Shown: positions 14,983-22,189 of the stretch, piece by piece | How positions within the stretch are numbered: position 1 is the stretch's first letter | Layout: every line of letters begins with the position of its first letter | From: UBA4717 sp002404395 | GTDB lineage: Bacteria; Bacillota; Clostridia; Oscillospirales; CAG-272 | NCBI GenBank assembly: GCA_937902275.1 | Contig: CALFNW010000053.1 | Span: 1 to 33,736 of the forward strand | Length of the DNA: 33,736 bases | Direction: 5' to 3' | The notes under the pieces: model-generated | The model's database searches: none | What the model saw: the letters and a program-made list of their open reading frames with translations, nothing else | Told to the model about the DNA's origin: nothing | Position numbers and translations under genes: made by a program

Positions 14983-15769
14983 CTTGATCTATCCCGAATC
15001 CTTTCAAGAAATCAAAGCTTGACTTTACACATTCAAACTCGTCGCGCCCGTAGCAGGAATCCTGCTCGATCGCATAGCTGAGCACGCCGTGTGTTTTACA
15101 CCATGAAAGTATAGACTCCCAATCAAGATTGCCCTCGCCGACCGGTGCGAACATGACCGGATGACCCTCAAGCAGATCCGCGCGTCCGCCTATACGATAG
15201 TCTTTTACATGGATATAGCAAAAGCGATCTTTGTGCCCTTCAAAGAAAGGCACAACGTCCTTGCCGCCCGAATGGATCCAATGCGTATCGGGAATTATAT
15301 CAATCACCTCGGGATCGGTTTCGTCCAGGAATATGTCTATGCCGCATTCATTGCCGAAGCGTTCAAACTCAAATGCATGAAAATGATACAACAGCTTTTT
15401 GCCGTTACGCTTAAGCTCTCCCGCCGCGTCATTCAAAAAATGCGCAAATTCGCGATAACCGTCCGCGGAATATGTATTTTCGACCGGCATTGAACCTATA
15501 CGCACATAATTCGTTCCGAAAAGTTCCGAGTCCGCAAGCACTTTGGTGCTTTCGGACTTCAGCGTTTTGTAGTCCGCAAAAACCGAATCGTTTTTCAGGT
15601 GATATGACTCAAAAAGCCGCTTGACTTCTTTGGTGTCAAAGCTGTCCGGCACGGAATACTGCAGCGTGCCGAAACCGATCTCCGAAAGCTTCGACAACGT
15701 GCGGTCAAGCTCCCCGATAGTTTTGGTGTGTTCTCTGAGCGTGTACATCTGCAATGAAATTTTGTTCAT
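14972..15769 (-). CDS. Xylose-isomerase-like TIM-barrel sugar isomerase/epimerase or lyase
   Basis: A 265-residue AP-endonuclease-2/xylose-isomerase-like TIM barrel (IolE-type). It begins ISLQMYTLREH and shows the usual metal-ligand strands: YHFHAFEF (Glu), IPDTHWIHSGG (Asp/His), CYIHVKDY (His) and YAIEQD (Glu). Members isomerise or epimerise keto-sugars or, paired with Gfo/Idh enzymes, catalyse beta-elimination of 3-keto-glycosides. The ATG at 15769 is chosen because GGAGG lies 8 nt upstream; the ATG at 15775 is only 2-3 nt from it. It is the first gene of the two-gene operon divergent from AraC regulator 2. No signal peptide. Confidence 0.86.
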   Translation of the reverse strand: MNKISLQMYTLREHTKTIGELDRTLSKLSEIGFGTLQYSVPDSFDTKEVKRLFESYHLKNDSVFADYKTLKSESTKVLADSELFGTNYVRIGSMPVENTYSADGYREFAHFLNDAAGELKRNGKKLLYHFHAFEFERFGNECGIDIFLDETDPEVIDIIPDTHWIHSGGKDVVPFFEGHKDRFCYIHVKDYRIGGRADLLEGHPVMFAPVGEGNLDWESILSWCKTHGVLSYAIEQDSCYGRDEFECVKSSFDFLKGFGIDQDEN

Positions 15770-15822
15770 ATTCATACCCTCCTCGGACAAAACAGAAGCT
15801 CATGCTTCCCTCGTCTGCTATG

Positions 15823-15851
15823 ATATTACCACCGCAAACAAAAAATATCAA
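15823..15851 (-). promoter_or_regulatory. Sigma-A promoter for the TIM-barrel/Gfo-Idh 2 operon
   Basis: Minus-strand TTGATA (15846-15851), 17-bp spacer, TAATAT (15823-15828). Confidence 0.75.
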
Positions 15852-15880
15852 TGTAAATTGCGGAATGTTTATTGTAAATT
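15852..15880. promoter_or_regulatory. Candidate AraC operator: direct repeats 21 bp apart
   Basis: TGTAAATT occurs at 15852-15859 and again at 15873-15880, in the same orientation and exactly 21 bp (two helical turns) apart, as expected for AraC half-sites. One repeat abuts the -35 of the operon promoter and the other overlaps the -35 of the regulator's own promoter. Confidence 0.6.
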
Positions 15881-15900
15881 TCGATCATATGTGATATGAT
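15872..15900 (+). promoter_or_regulatory. Sigma-A promoter for AraC regulator 2
   Basis: TTGTAA (15872-15877), 17-bp spacer, TATGAT (15895-15900). It overlaps the second TGTAAATT repeat, suggesting autorepression. Confidence 0.7.
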
Positions 15901-15926
15901 ATATCCGTAAAGTCAGGAGGGTAGAT

Positions 15927-16757
15927 ATGGTATATATTCCGATAACCAAATTATCCGATATCGGTTTTCATATTGAATTTGTCCGCGGTCTGCACCAGCG
16001 TTGGTGCGGAAAGTATCCTTCCGGTTTCAGCTATACCGATCTAAAACGTCCCGACAGCGGTATACTTATCTTACTTTCGGGCAATGCGGTCTACAGCTTC
16101 GGCGAGCGCTTCCTGAAAATTTCCCCGGACGATGTGATCTCGCTTCCGGAAGGCTGTAATTACCGCGCAGATTTTCATACTGCGGGCGATCACTGTGAAA
16201 CCTTTCTTGTAAATTTCAGACTCGTATCCGACTCAGGTGAAACCATAGCATTTGAAAAGCAGCCGAATATCTTAACAAACGATAAAAGCGGTATGTTCCG
16301 CAATTTGTTTGAAAAGACCGTAGCAAACTCATTCGGAAGAAATACTTTCGGACGTATTGAAGCATTTTGCAAGCTTATGGATACGATAATTCGCAGAGTC
16401 GCCTCCGAGTCCTGCAACAATAACACCGTTGCCGAAATAACCGATTACATAGAAACGCATATTTCGGAGGGATTAAACGTCTCCGAACTTTCGGAAAGGT
16501 TTAAAATCAGCGAGGCAACTCTGCGGCGAATATTTGCGTCAAACATCGGCATCTCTCCGAACTCCTATATTATCCGACAAAAGATCGAGCGCGCCAAGGA
16601 AATGCTGTTGACGACCGAATGCACCAACGAAACCATATGCGAAGAACTGAATTTTTACGATGTCTCGCACTTTTTCAAGTGCTTTAAAAAACTCGTCGGT
16701 ACAACGCCCGGCGAGTTTGTAAAGCAATCAATAAATTCGGTCGGTAAAAAGCTTTGA
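15927..16757 (+). CDS. AraC-family transcriptional regulator (regulator 2 of glycoside locus)
   Basis: A 276-residue AraC/XylS-type protein. The N-terminal domain is cupin-like (ILILLSGNAVYSFGERFLKI, then DVISLPEGCNYRADF). The C-terminal DNA-binding part has both helix-turn-helix units (LNVSELSERFKISEATLRRI and TICEELNFYDVSHFFKCFKK) and ends TTPGEFVKQ. AGGAGGG precedes the ATG. It is divergent from the TIM-barrel/Gfo-Idh 2 operon across a 151-bp region holding two opposed promoters and 21-bp-spaced direct repeats, so control of that operon is likely. The two AraC proteins differ clearly in sequence, suggesting two effectors or two inputs. Confidence 0.9.
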   Translation: MVYIPITKLSDIGFHIEFVRGLHQRWCGKYPSGFSYTDLKRPDSGILILLSGNAVYSFGERFLKISPDDVISLPEGCNYRADFHTAGDHCETFLVNFRLVSDSGETIAFEKQPNILTNDKSGMFRNLFEKTVANSFGRNTFGRIEAFCKLMDTIIRRVASESCNNNTVAEITDYIETHISEGLNVSELSERFKISEATLRRIFASNIGISPNSYIIRQKIERAKEMLLTTECTNETICEELNFYDVSHFFKCFKKLVGTTPGEFVKQSINSVGKKL

Positions 16758-16784
16758 AAAATCAACGGATACGAATCAACTTCT

Positions 16785-17141
16785 TTACTTCGGCTTGCCG
16801 TTAAAACAGATCGCCGCAAGCAGACCGAAGGTAAGCGCCGCCGCGATACCTGCGCTCGTCGCCGTAAGTCCGCCTTTCAGCGCGCCGAAAAGTCCGAACT
16901 CGGCAACGCTTTCGCGCACTCCGCAGGCAAGAGCATACCCAAAGCCGGTGAGCGGCAAAGTCGCTCCCGTTCCGGCAAATTTGACAAGCGGATCGTATAG
17001 CCCCACCGCCGTCAGCACCACGCCCGCAACTACATAGGTGACAAGGATGCGCGCAGGCGTAAGCTTTGTTTTGTCAATGATTATCTGCGCTATCACGCAT
17101 AACGCTCCGCCGACGATAAACGCCCATACATAGTCTAACAT
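16785..17141 (-). CDS. spoVAE: Stage V sporulation protein AE (SpoVAE)
   Basis: A 118-residue protein with four likely membrane segments (YVWAFIVGGALCVIAQIIID, ILVTYVVAGVVLTAVGLY, the TGFGYALACG region and the C-terminal segment), the SpoVAE/AEb type. With SpoVAC and SpoVAD it forms the inner-membrane channel that moves dipicolinic acid into the forespore and out at germination. AAGGAGAGG precedes the ATG, 11 nt after the spoVAD stop, so it is the last gene of the operon. Its C terminus faces the convergent AraC gene across 27 bp with no clear terminator. Confidence 0.93.
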   Translation of the reverse strand: MLDYVWAFIVGGALCVIAQIIIDKTKLTPARILVTYVVAGVVLTAVGLYDPLVKFAGTGATLPLTGFGYALACGVRESVAEFGLFGALKGGLTATSAGIAAALTFGLLAAICFNGKPK

Positions 17142-17152
17142 ATGCCTCTCCT

Positions 17153-18151
17153 TTACTCGCTCATATCTATTCTGACCAGATGCGCTATTCCCGGGATCGC
17201 CAGCCCCTGCAAGAGGCTCGTCGGAGACATCATTGCCCCCGTTCCGGCAAACAGGATCCGTTTATACTCAAGCCGTCGTAACTTTTCAAGCAGATACGCG
17301 GCAAGCACCACCGCACTGCAACCGCAGCCCGAACCGCCTGCATGCGAATCCTGCTTGTCCCGCTCAAAGATCTCAAGTCCGCAGTCCGAATGTTGCTTTG
17401 ATATATCTATACCCTCCGAGTCAAGCAGCTCAACAAGTATCCCGCTTCCCTCATATCCGAGATCTCCCGTAACGATCGCATCAAAATCGGAGGGCTTCAT
17501 ACCGCTTTCTTTGAAATATCGCCTGAAGGTATCCGCCGCAGCAGGCGCCATTGCGGCTCCCATATTGTTGGCATCGGTGATTCCGGCATCAACCGTTCTC
17601 CCCGGCATGACTTCAACTATTCGCGGCAGGAAACCCGCCGCACTGCCCACGATAAACGCGGCGGCTCCCGTCACCGTCCATTGCGCGGTCGGCGGTCTCT
17701 GCGCACCATACTCAAGCGGAAAGCGGTACTGCCGTTCCGCACTGCAATTATGCGAAGAAGATACGGCAGCGGCACGCTCAAGCTTTCCCGAATCTACCAT
17801 TACCGACGACAGAATAAGCGCTTCTGCGGCAGTGGAGCACGCACCGTAAAGCCCGAAATACGGCGCGTCGAAGCCCGCGAGTCCGTAAGCCGAGCCGGTA
17901 CACTGATTTAACAGATCCCCCGCAAAGATCGCGCCGAGCGCACTCGGCGCGATCTTTGCTTTTCCGAGCGCGGTGTCAAGCGCTATGCGCTGCATTTCGC
18001 TTTCCGATTTTTCCCACGAGTCCTTGCCGAAAGCGTCGGTGTCATCATGAACATCAAATAATTTTCCAAGCGGGCCTTCATGCTCGCGCTTTCCGACCAC
18101 ACTCGCGGCATACTCTATCGCCGGTGAATTTTCAAGTTTAATTATACTCAT
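17153..18151 (-). CDS. spoVAD: Stage V sporulation protein AD (SpoVAD)
   Basis: A 332-residue SpoVAD with the thiolase-like fold, the cytosol-facing, dipicolinate-binding part of the SpoVA channel. Family motifs include FAGDLLNQCTGSAYGL, GLYGACSTAAEAL, SSSHNCSAERQYRFP, QWTVTGAAA, MGAAMAPAAADTF, HAGGSGCGCSAVVLAA and GTGAMMSPTSLLQG. The length is close to the Bacillus protein. The ATG at 18151 has GGAG upstream. The frame stays open upstream to 18274, but that part lies in the intergenic repeat and is not family sequence. It is separated from spoVAC by the roughly 145-bp repeat, unusual for an operon that is normally tight. Confidence 0.96.
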   Translation of the reverse strand: MSIIKLENSPAIEYAASVVGKREHEGPLGKLFDVHDDTDAFGKDSWEKSESEMQRIALDTALGKAKIAPSALGAIFAGDLLNQCTGSAYGLAGFDAPYFGLYGACSTAAEALILSSVMVDSGKLERAAAVSSSHNCSAERQYRFPLEYGAQRPPTAQWTVTGAAAFIVGSAAGFLPRIVEVMPGRTVDAGITDANNMGAAMAPAAADTFRRYFKESGMKPSDFDAIVTGDLGYEGSGILVELLDSEGIDISKQHSDCGLEIFERDKQDSHAGGSGCGCSAVVLAAYLLEKLRRLEYKRILFAGTGAMMSPTSLLQGLAIPGIAHLVRIDMSE

Positions 18152-18163
18152 ATTTATCTCCAT

Positions 18164-18308
18164 GTCGGCGCAGCCGACCAAAAAGGTGAACGTGAATTTT
18201 CGATTCAGCAACGCTGATGAAAATATAGCGGGATCCATTTTCAGAAAATTCGGGCGTGAGATTTGGAATTTCACTTAGCGGAGATCACACTTTCACGCTA
18301 TCCTCGCC
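18164..18308 (-). repeat. Long intergenic repeat, copy A, ending in the GTCGGC hairpin
   Basis: The segment fills the spoVAC-spoVAD gap and aligns over its whole length with 30498-30646 (roughly three-quarters identity by eye). Its gene-proximal end is the perfect hairpin GTCGGC-TGC-GCCGAC (18164-18178), 12 nt before the spoVAD ATG. Internal blocks shared with copy B include the ATTTTCGATTCAG / ACGCTGAT imperfect dyad and a second dyad around GCGTGA. It carries no convincing ORF of its own. The far end comes within 3 nt of the spoVAC stop. Confidence 0.85.
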
Positions 18309-18311
18309 TTC

Positions 18312-18761
18312 TTACAGTATCGGAACAAACAGATCGACTATCCAGAGTATAACGCCGTATGCAACCGAAGCGACGGTTCCGTAAAGTATCACCGGTCCGG
18401 CGATCGTAAAAATTTTTGCGCCGACACCCAGAATAAATCCTTCGGTTTTGGTATCTATCGCCGGTGCGGCGACCGCATTGGCAAATCCCGTGATCGGCAC
18501 AAGCGTTCCGGCGCCGGCAAACTTGGCTATCTTATCAAAAACATTAAGTCCGGTAAGCAGTGCGGCAAGAAAAATAAAGCTCACCGATACTAATGCATAT
18601 GTGCCTTTTACTCCGAAACCGAGCGGTATATACAGCTTATAAAGCAATTGACCGAACGCGCATATAAGCCCGCCCGTCCAGAATGCGTTGACACAATCAA
18701 CTCCGAGCGGCGATTTTGTCGATCTTGCTTTTACATATTTATTATAATCCTTTTTATCCAT
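18312..18761 (-). CDS. spoVAC: Stage V sporulation protein AC (SpoVAC)
   Basis: A 149-residue SpoVAC, a membrane component of the dipicolinic acid channel (mechanosensitive in Bacillus). It has a polar N terminus and then several membrane segments, with the family motifs NAFWTGGLICAFGQLLY, TGLNVFDKIAKFAGAGTLVP and ITGFANAVAAPAIDTKTEG. The ATG at 18761 is used because GAGG lies upstream. An in-frame ATG at 18791 would run through the hairpin repeat. It is the first gene of spoVAC-AD-AE, behind a sigma-G promoter, and lacks spoVAA/AB, as is common in Clostridia. Confidence 0.95.
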   Translation of the reverse strand: MDKKDYNKYVKARSTKSPLGVDCVNAFWTGGLICAFGQLLYKLYIPLGFGVKGTYALVSVSFIFLAALLTGLNVFDKIAKFAGAGTLVPITGFANAVAAPAIDTKTEGFILGVGAKIFTIAGPVILYGTVASVAYGVILWIVDLFVPIL

Positions 18762-18772
18762 GACAGCCTCAT

Positions 18773-18787
18773 GTCGGCGCAGCCGAC
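18773..18787 (-). repeat. GTCGGC hairpin, copy 4 (upstream of spoVAC)
   Basis: GTCGGC-TGC-GCCGAC on the mRNA strand, perfect stem, 11 nt before the ATG, preceded by a seven-T run and GA. From the sigma-G promoter it would lie about 12 nt from the transcript's 5' end. Confidence 0.88.
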
Positions 18788-18806
18788 TCAAAAAAACGAG
18801 CGAAAA

Positions 18807-18835
18807 AATTATGCTTTAATTTACTGTAAGTATTC
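18807..18835 (-). promoter_or_regulatory. Sigma-G (forespore) promoter of the spoVA operon
   Basis: Minus-strand GAATA (18831-18835), 17-bp spacer, CATAATT (18807-18813), matching the sigma-G consensus and the known forespore control of spoVA. Confidence 0.75.
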
Positions 18836-18915
18836 GACGATCGCTCCGATTTTATTCCGTTAAATTGATTTATAATAAGCCGACTTAAAAATAAACGGAA
18901 ATCTTGTCCACAATA

Positions 18916-18944
18916 TTGACGAATCGGCAAGCATCGATTATAAT
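18916..18944 (+). promoter_or_regulatory. Sigma-A promoter for the deacetylase-fold gene
   Basis: TTGACG (18916-18921), 17-bp spacer, perfect TATAAT (18939-18944). It is divergent from the spoVA promoter. Confidence 0.85.
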
Positions 18945-19002
18945 ATGATCAAAGCAAAAAGTCATGCATAGCATATGATATTAAAGCAAAGGAGTTTCAC
19001 AC

Positions 19003-20190
19003 TTGAATACTGTAATCGATCGGAAACCCGGCTCGGATAACAGCATATTTTATTTACCGACACCGAGCGTTACAAGCGGCATATCGGAAAATCAAGTCTT
19101 GCATACTTTACATGCAAATAGCATACCGCTTTGGAAATTTTCCGAAGCAGGTGAAATCAACTTCGGCAGGATAATTGTTCCTCACAAGCCTGACGACACG
19201 CTCGGGTTGTGGATCTACTGCAACGAAACCATGCTCTCGGTGCCGTCAAACTCCGACGGTTCAATGAAATTATACATAGACGGCGAACTGAAGCGCGAAC
19301 TCAACACAGCATACAACTTCAGAGTCGGTTGGAATTATCTCATTTTTGAGGCACCGACAGATCGCTTTGAGCTGCGTATTGCGTTCACACTTGTCCGAGG
19401 TGATTATGAATTTGCAGCCGACAGCATAGAGTTGAATTATATCCCGAAAGTAAAACCCAAAATCTTGCTCTCTTTCGATATGGGAACTGAAACAATGTAT
19501 ACAAATCGGCATCTGCTGCTTAAAAAGTACGGTTTTAAGGCAACCTATTGCAACATTTGGGGTATATCCGAAGAAAACCGAAATAAAATGCTGGCTTACG
19601 GCGACGATTGGGCGATCTACGGCAATGACGCTTCCTCGGGCACCGAATATCCGGGAGATAATGCCACAGTCGAGCAGTTCGAAACCTATTTGCAGACAAC
19701 AATCGACCGCGCCGAAAGCATAGGACTTTTCAACCCGATCACTTACTTTTCTCCGCGCAATGCCGGGATCCCGAACCTTATGACGGCGCTGATAAACAAG
19801 GGCTACAAGCTCGGAAGGACTGCCGTAAGCGGTCAGTACTCGATCGATTATTTCGGAAAGGACTCATTCTATATCAATACATACGGTGTCGGCGGAACCG
19901 AAACGGCAGAACGTGTCCTGAAAGCAGTCGATAATGCGATCAATATCGGAAACAGCATTTGCATATTCACACACGATATTCAGGAACCGCTCACCGATAA
20001 TATGAACGCCGCGAGATCAGTTTATACCGAAATGCTCGACGGAATCAAAGCGCGCGTTGATTCCGGGAAGTGCGAGGTCTGCACCTTCACCGAATTCTAC
20101 AGAGAGTGGATGCCTGAAGTCTGCGCGTCATATCTTGAAAATCGCCATGAAAAAGAAAAACAATACATATTGAGCAAATTTCACGGGTAA
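19003..20190 (+). CDS. Polysaccharide-deacetylase-fold protein with degenerate active site
   Basis: A 395-residue protein starting at TTG with AAAGGAG 8 nt upstream. Residues ~1-150 look like a beta-rich, possibly carbohydrate-binding domain (LGLWIYCNETM, MKLYIDGELKREL). Residues ~155-370 resemble a NodB-type deacetylase: PKILLSFDMGTETMYTNRHL, LLKKYGFKATYCNI, then YFSPRNAG and SICIFTHDI. The usual TFDDG is SFDMG, and the metal-binding HxxxH region appears as YGNDASS, so the Asp-His-His triad is incomplete and classical deacetylation is doubtful. There is no signal peptide, which is also odd for this family. It is a single-gene unit with its own promoter and strong terminator. Function unknown. 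Confidence 0.65.
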   Translation: MNTVIDRKPGSDNSIFYLPTPSVTSGISENQVLHTLHANSIPLWKFSEAGEINFGRIIVPHKPDDTLGLWIYCNETMLSVPSNSDGSMKLYIDGELKRELNTAYNFRVGWNYLIFEAPTDRFELRIAFTLVRGDYEFAADSIELNYIPKVKPKILLSFDMGTETMYTNRHLLLKKYGFKATYCNIWGISEENRNKMLAYGDDWAIYGNDASSGTEYPGDNATVEQFETYLQTTIDRAESIGLFNPITYFSPRNAGIPNLMTALINKGYKLGRTAVSGQYSIDYFGKDSFYINTYGVGGTETAERVLKAVDNAINIGNSICIFTHDIQEPLTDNMNAARSVYTEMLDGIKARVDSGKCEVCTFTEFYREWMPEVCASYLENRHEKEKQYILSKFHG

Positions 20191-20193
20191 ATC

Positions 20194-20242
20194 CAAAGGG
20201 AGTGTAAAAAAACTCAAAATGAGTTTTTTTACACTCCCTTTG
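20194..20242. terminator. Strong bidirectional terminator
   Basis: A 22-bp perfect stem (20194-20215 with 20221-20242) around AAAAT. A run of seven A in the left arm and seven T in the right arm give T-tracts on either strand. It separates the deacetylase-fold gene from the convergent SpoIID gene. Confidence 0.9.
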
Positions 20243-20253
20243 ATATTGGTCTC

Positions 20254-20270
20254 GGCGGCAAAACGCCGCC
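20254..20270. terminator. Secondary hairpin after the main terminator
   Basis: GGCGGC-AAAAC-GCCGCC followed on the plus strand by TTATT. It is a weak back-up stem in the 160-bp gap before the SpoIID stop; the rest of that gap shows nothing clear. Confidence 0.4.
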
Positions 20271-20350
20271 TTATTGCCCAAAAGGTACGAACGCAAAAAC
20301 AGCCAAAGATCGCTTCAAAAATGCCGCGGCTTTAGAAGGTCAAGCCGTAT

Positions 20351-22189
20351 TTAAAGCGGGTATTCCTCGGATTCGGAATATACCGCGATCTCCGCGCCGG
20401 CGAAGTATGCTTTGAGTATAAACTCGGCGTCAAAGCCCTGCTTGCCGAGCGAGCACGCGCCTACCTGAGACAAGCCGACTCCGTGACCCCAACCCTTTCC
20501 GACAAACAAATAGTTTGACGGATCTTCCGCCTTGATCTCATACGTACAATCGGGATACACTACACCGTCCGCGGTAATGACCGCGGTATTCACTCCCGCC
20601 CAATTCTTGACAAATCCCTTTGAAGTTGCCGACGGAATAAAGTCGGTATATAAGATACTTCCCTCTCCATTTGAGGTAATATACGAAAAAAGTTTGCCGT
20701 CATTATCGGGATCGAAGCAAGGATCGTTGACCGTGAGCGAACCTTTCGCTACCTTGAAGTTCGCACTTTTGATATTCGGCGCAAGCTTTATCCTGATATT
20801 GTCGGCGTTTGTCACCGACGCTTTTTTTCCGTTTTCATCGGTAAATGTGATCTTTGTGACATATTCTCCCGAATCCGACACCTTATCTATATTTATATCG
20901 GTTATCGCGCCCGAGAGCTCAAGCCCCTTTGAAGCGAGCAGTTTGCCAAGCTCCGAGGGTGACACTTCCCAAACCCACGTACCGTTTGAATGACTTCCGT
21001 AGTCCTCCCACGGGGTTACCGACGGTTGAAGATAGGATTCGTTTCCGCCCCATGCGTCGGTCGCTGAGATCATGGTGCCTCCCGACACCGCACTGTAGTA
21101 CGCGGTAATTATTTCCCCGCTCTCGCTGACTATCACCTGTCCTCTGGTTTCGCTCACCGCCTGTTCGACCGTTTCGTTTACGCGGCGCACACCGTTATAG
21201 GTTTGACAGCAGACGGTGTTGCAAAGATCAAAGCCGTCCTTTTTATGCCGTCCGAGCATATTCACCGCATAGCTTCGAGCGCATATTGCAAAGGCTTTCT
21301 GGGTTTCAAGCGGCCATGAATTGCTTATCTCATAGGGGAGCACGCCTTTGATATAATCCTCAAGCGAAATAAAATTTATAAGCGCGACTCCGCCGTTTTG
21401 GCGCACAAACATAAATATTCCGTCATAAAGCTTGTTCGCCGGCGTCTGAAGATACGCCGTTTCGCCCTCGTAATCCATTGCGGAAAGTCCGAGTTCGCTC
21501 TCTCCGTAACCATCGTATCTGAAAACCGTCATATTGTTCTCGGGATTGATGAGGCAGACCGCGCTCTCGCTCGGGGATATTACCGACATGGTATAGGAAT
21601 AGGTGTCGTTTGCCGTTTCAAATACATCAAACGCGCCTTCGATCGCATTAAGATAATTTTCCGCCGCCGCCGCGTCCGCAAAGCTGCCGATAAGCAGTCG
21701 GTATGCGCCCGCCGCCGCGTCGTATGACGCGATCAGGTGAGCGTCTATTCCGTTTGACGCCGCATGGTTCATCGCAAGATACAGCTCGTCAAGCGTAAGA
21801 TCGGCGTCAACCGTAACATGATATGCACCGATATCGCACTGTGCGTCCGCCTTGATATAATCTCCGTTTGACAGCGAAAGATTACAGTCAACCACCGCTT
21901 CAAGCGCCTTGAATTTCAGAGTATATATTTTCTCGGCAACATCGTCGTCCCCCACCGAATACACGTCAAAGCCCTCGGGAGTTTTGGTAAGAAAAGCCGT
22001 CACCGCATTATTTCCGTATAATAAACCGACGCGGACGATAGTATCGTCCGCATAGGAATCATATGTATATTCGGCGCGCGTTCTTATAGCAAAAACAGAT
22101 GCAAGCGACGGCACTACCATTCCGAGCACCATAAGTATCGCCAATATCCATACTATTATTCTGCGCGCATTATTGTTCTTCCGCGACAA
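20351..22189 (-). CDS. SpoIID/LytB-domain protein with internal SPOR-like segment
   Basis: A 612-residue protein with an N-terminal signal anchor (IIVWILAILMVLGMVVP). Residues ~125-190 look like a SPOR peptidoglycan-binding repeat (YRLLIGSFADAAAAENYL). The SpoIID domain starts near residue 265: SLEDYIKGVLPYEISNSW with the conserved Glu287, then AFAICARSYAV, YYSAVSGGTM and, near the C terminus, GWGHGVGLSQVGA. SpoIID is a lytic transglycosylase in forespore engulfment, but it is normally ~340 residues, so this longer form may be a paralogue acting in another wall-remodelling step. The start is TTG at 22189 with AGGAGG 8 nt upstream, overlapping the preceding gene by 20 bp. Confidence 0.85.
   Translation of the reverse strand: MSRKNNNARRIIVWILAILMVLGMVVPSLASVFAIRTRAEYTYDSYADDTIVRVGLLYGNNAVTAFLTKTPEGFDVYSVGDDDVAEKIYTLKFKALEAVVDCNLSLSNGDYIKADAQCDIGAYHVTVDADLTLDELYLAMNHAASNGIDAHLIASYDAAAGAYRLLIGSFADAAAAENYLNAIEGAFDVFETANDTYSYTMSVISPSESAVCLINPENNMTVFRYDGYGESELGLSAMDYEGETAYLQTPANKLYDGIFMFVRQNGGVALINFISLEDYIKGVLPYEISNSWPLETQKAFAICARSYAVNMLGRHKKDGFDLCNTVCCQTYNGVRRVNETVEQAVSETRGQVIVSESGEIITAYYSAVSGGTMISATDAWGGNESYLQPSVTPWEDYGSHSNGTWVWEVSPSELGKLLASKGLELSGAITDINIDKVSDSGEYVTKITFTDENGKKASVTNADNIRIKLAPNIKSANFKVAKGSLTVNDPCFDPDNDGKLFSYITSNGEGSILYTDFIPSATSKGFVKNWAGVNTAVITADGVVYPDCTYEIKAEDPSNYLFVGKGWGHGVGLSQVGACSLGKQGFDAEFILKAYFAGAEIAVYSESEEYPL

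Noticed and set aside
16758..16784. Terminator between AraC regulator 2 and spoVAE
   Set aside because: The 27-bp gap has no stem; termination must occur inside the opposite gene or by another mechanism.
18152..18274. Upstream extension of spoVAD and possible small gene in the repeat
   Set aside because: The extra codons lie in the repeat and hairpin, do not match SpoVAD, and a good SD favours 18151.
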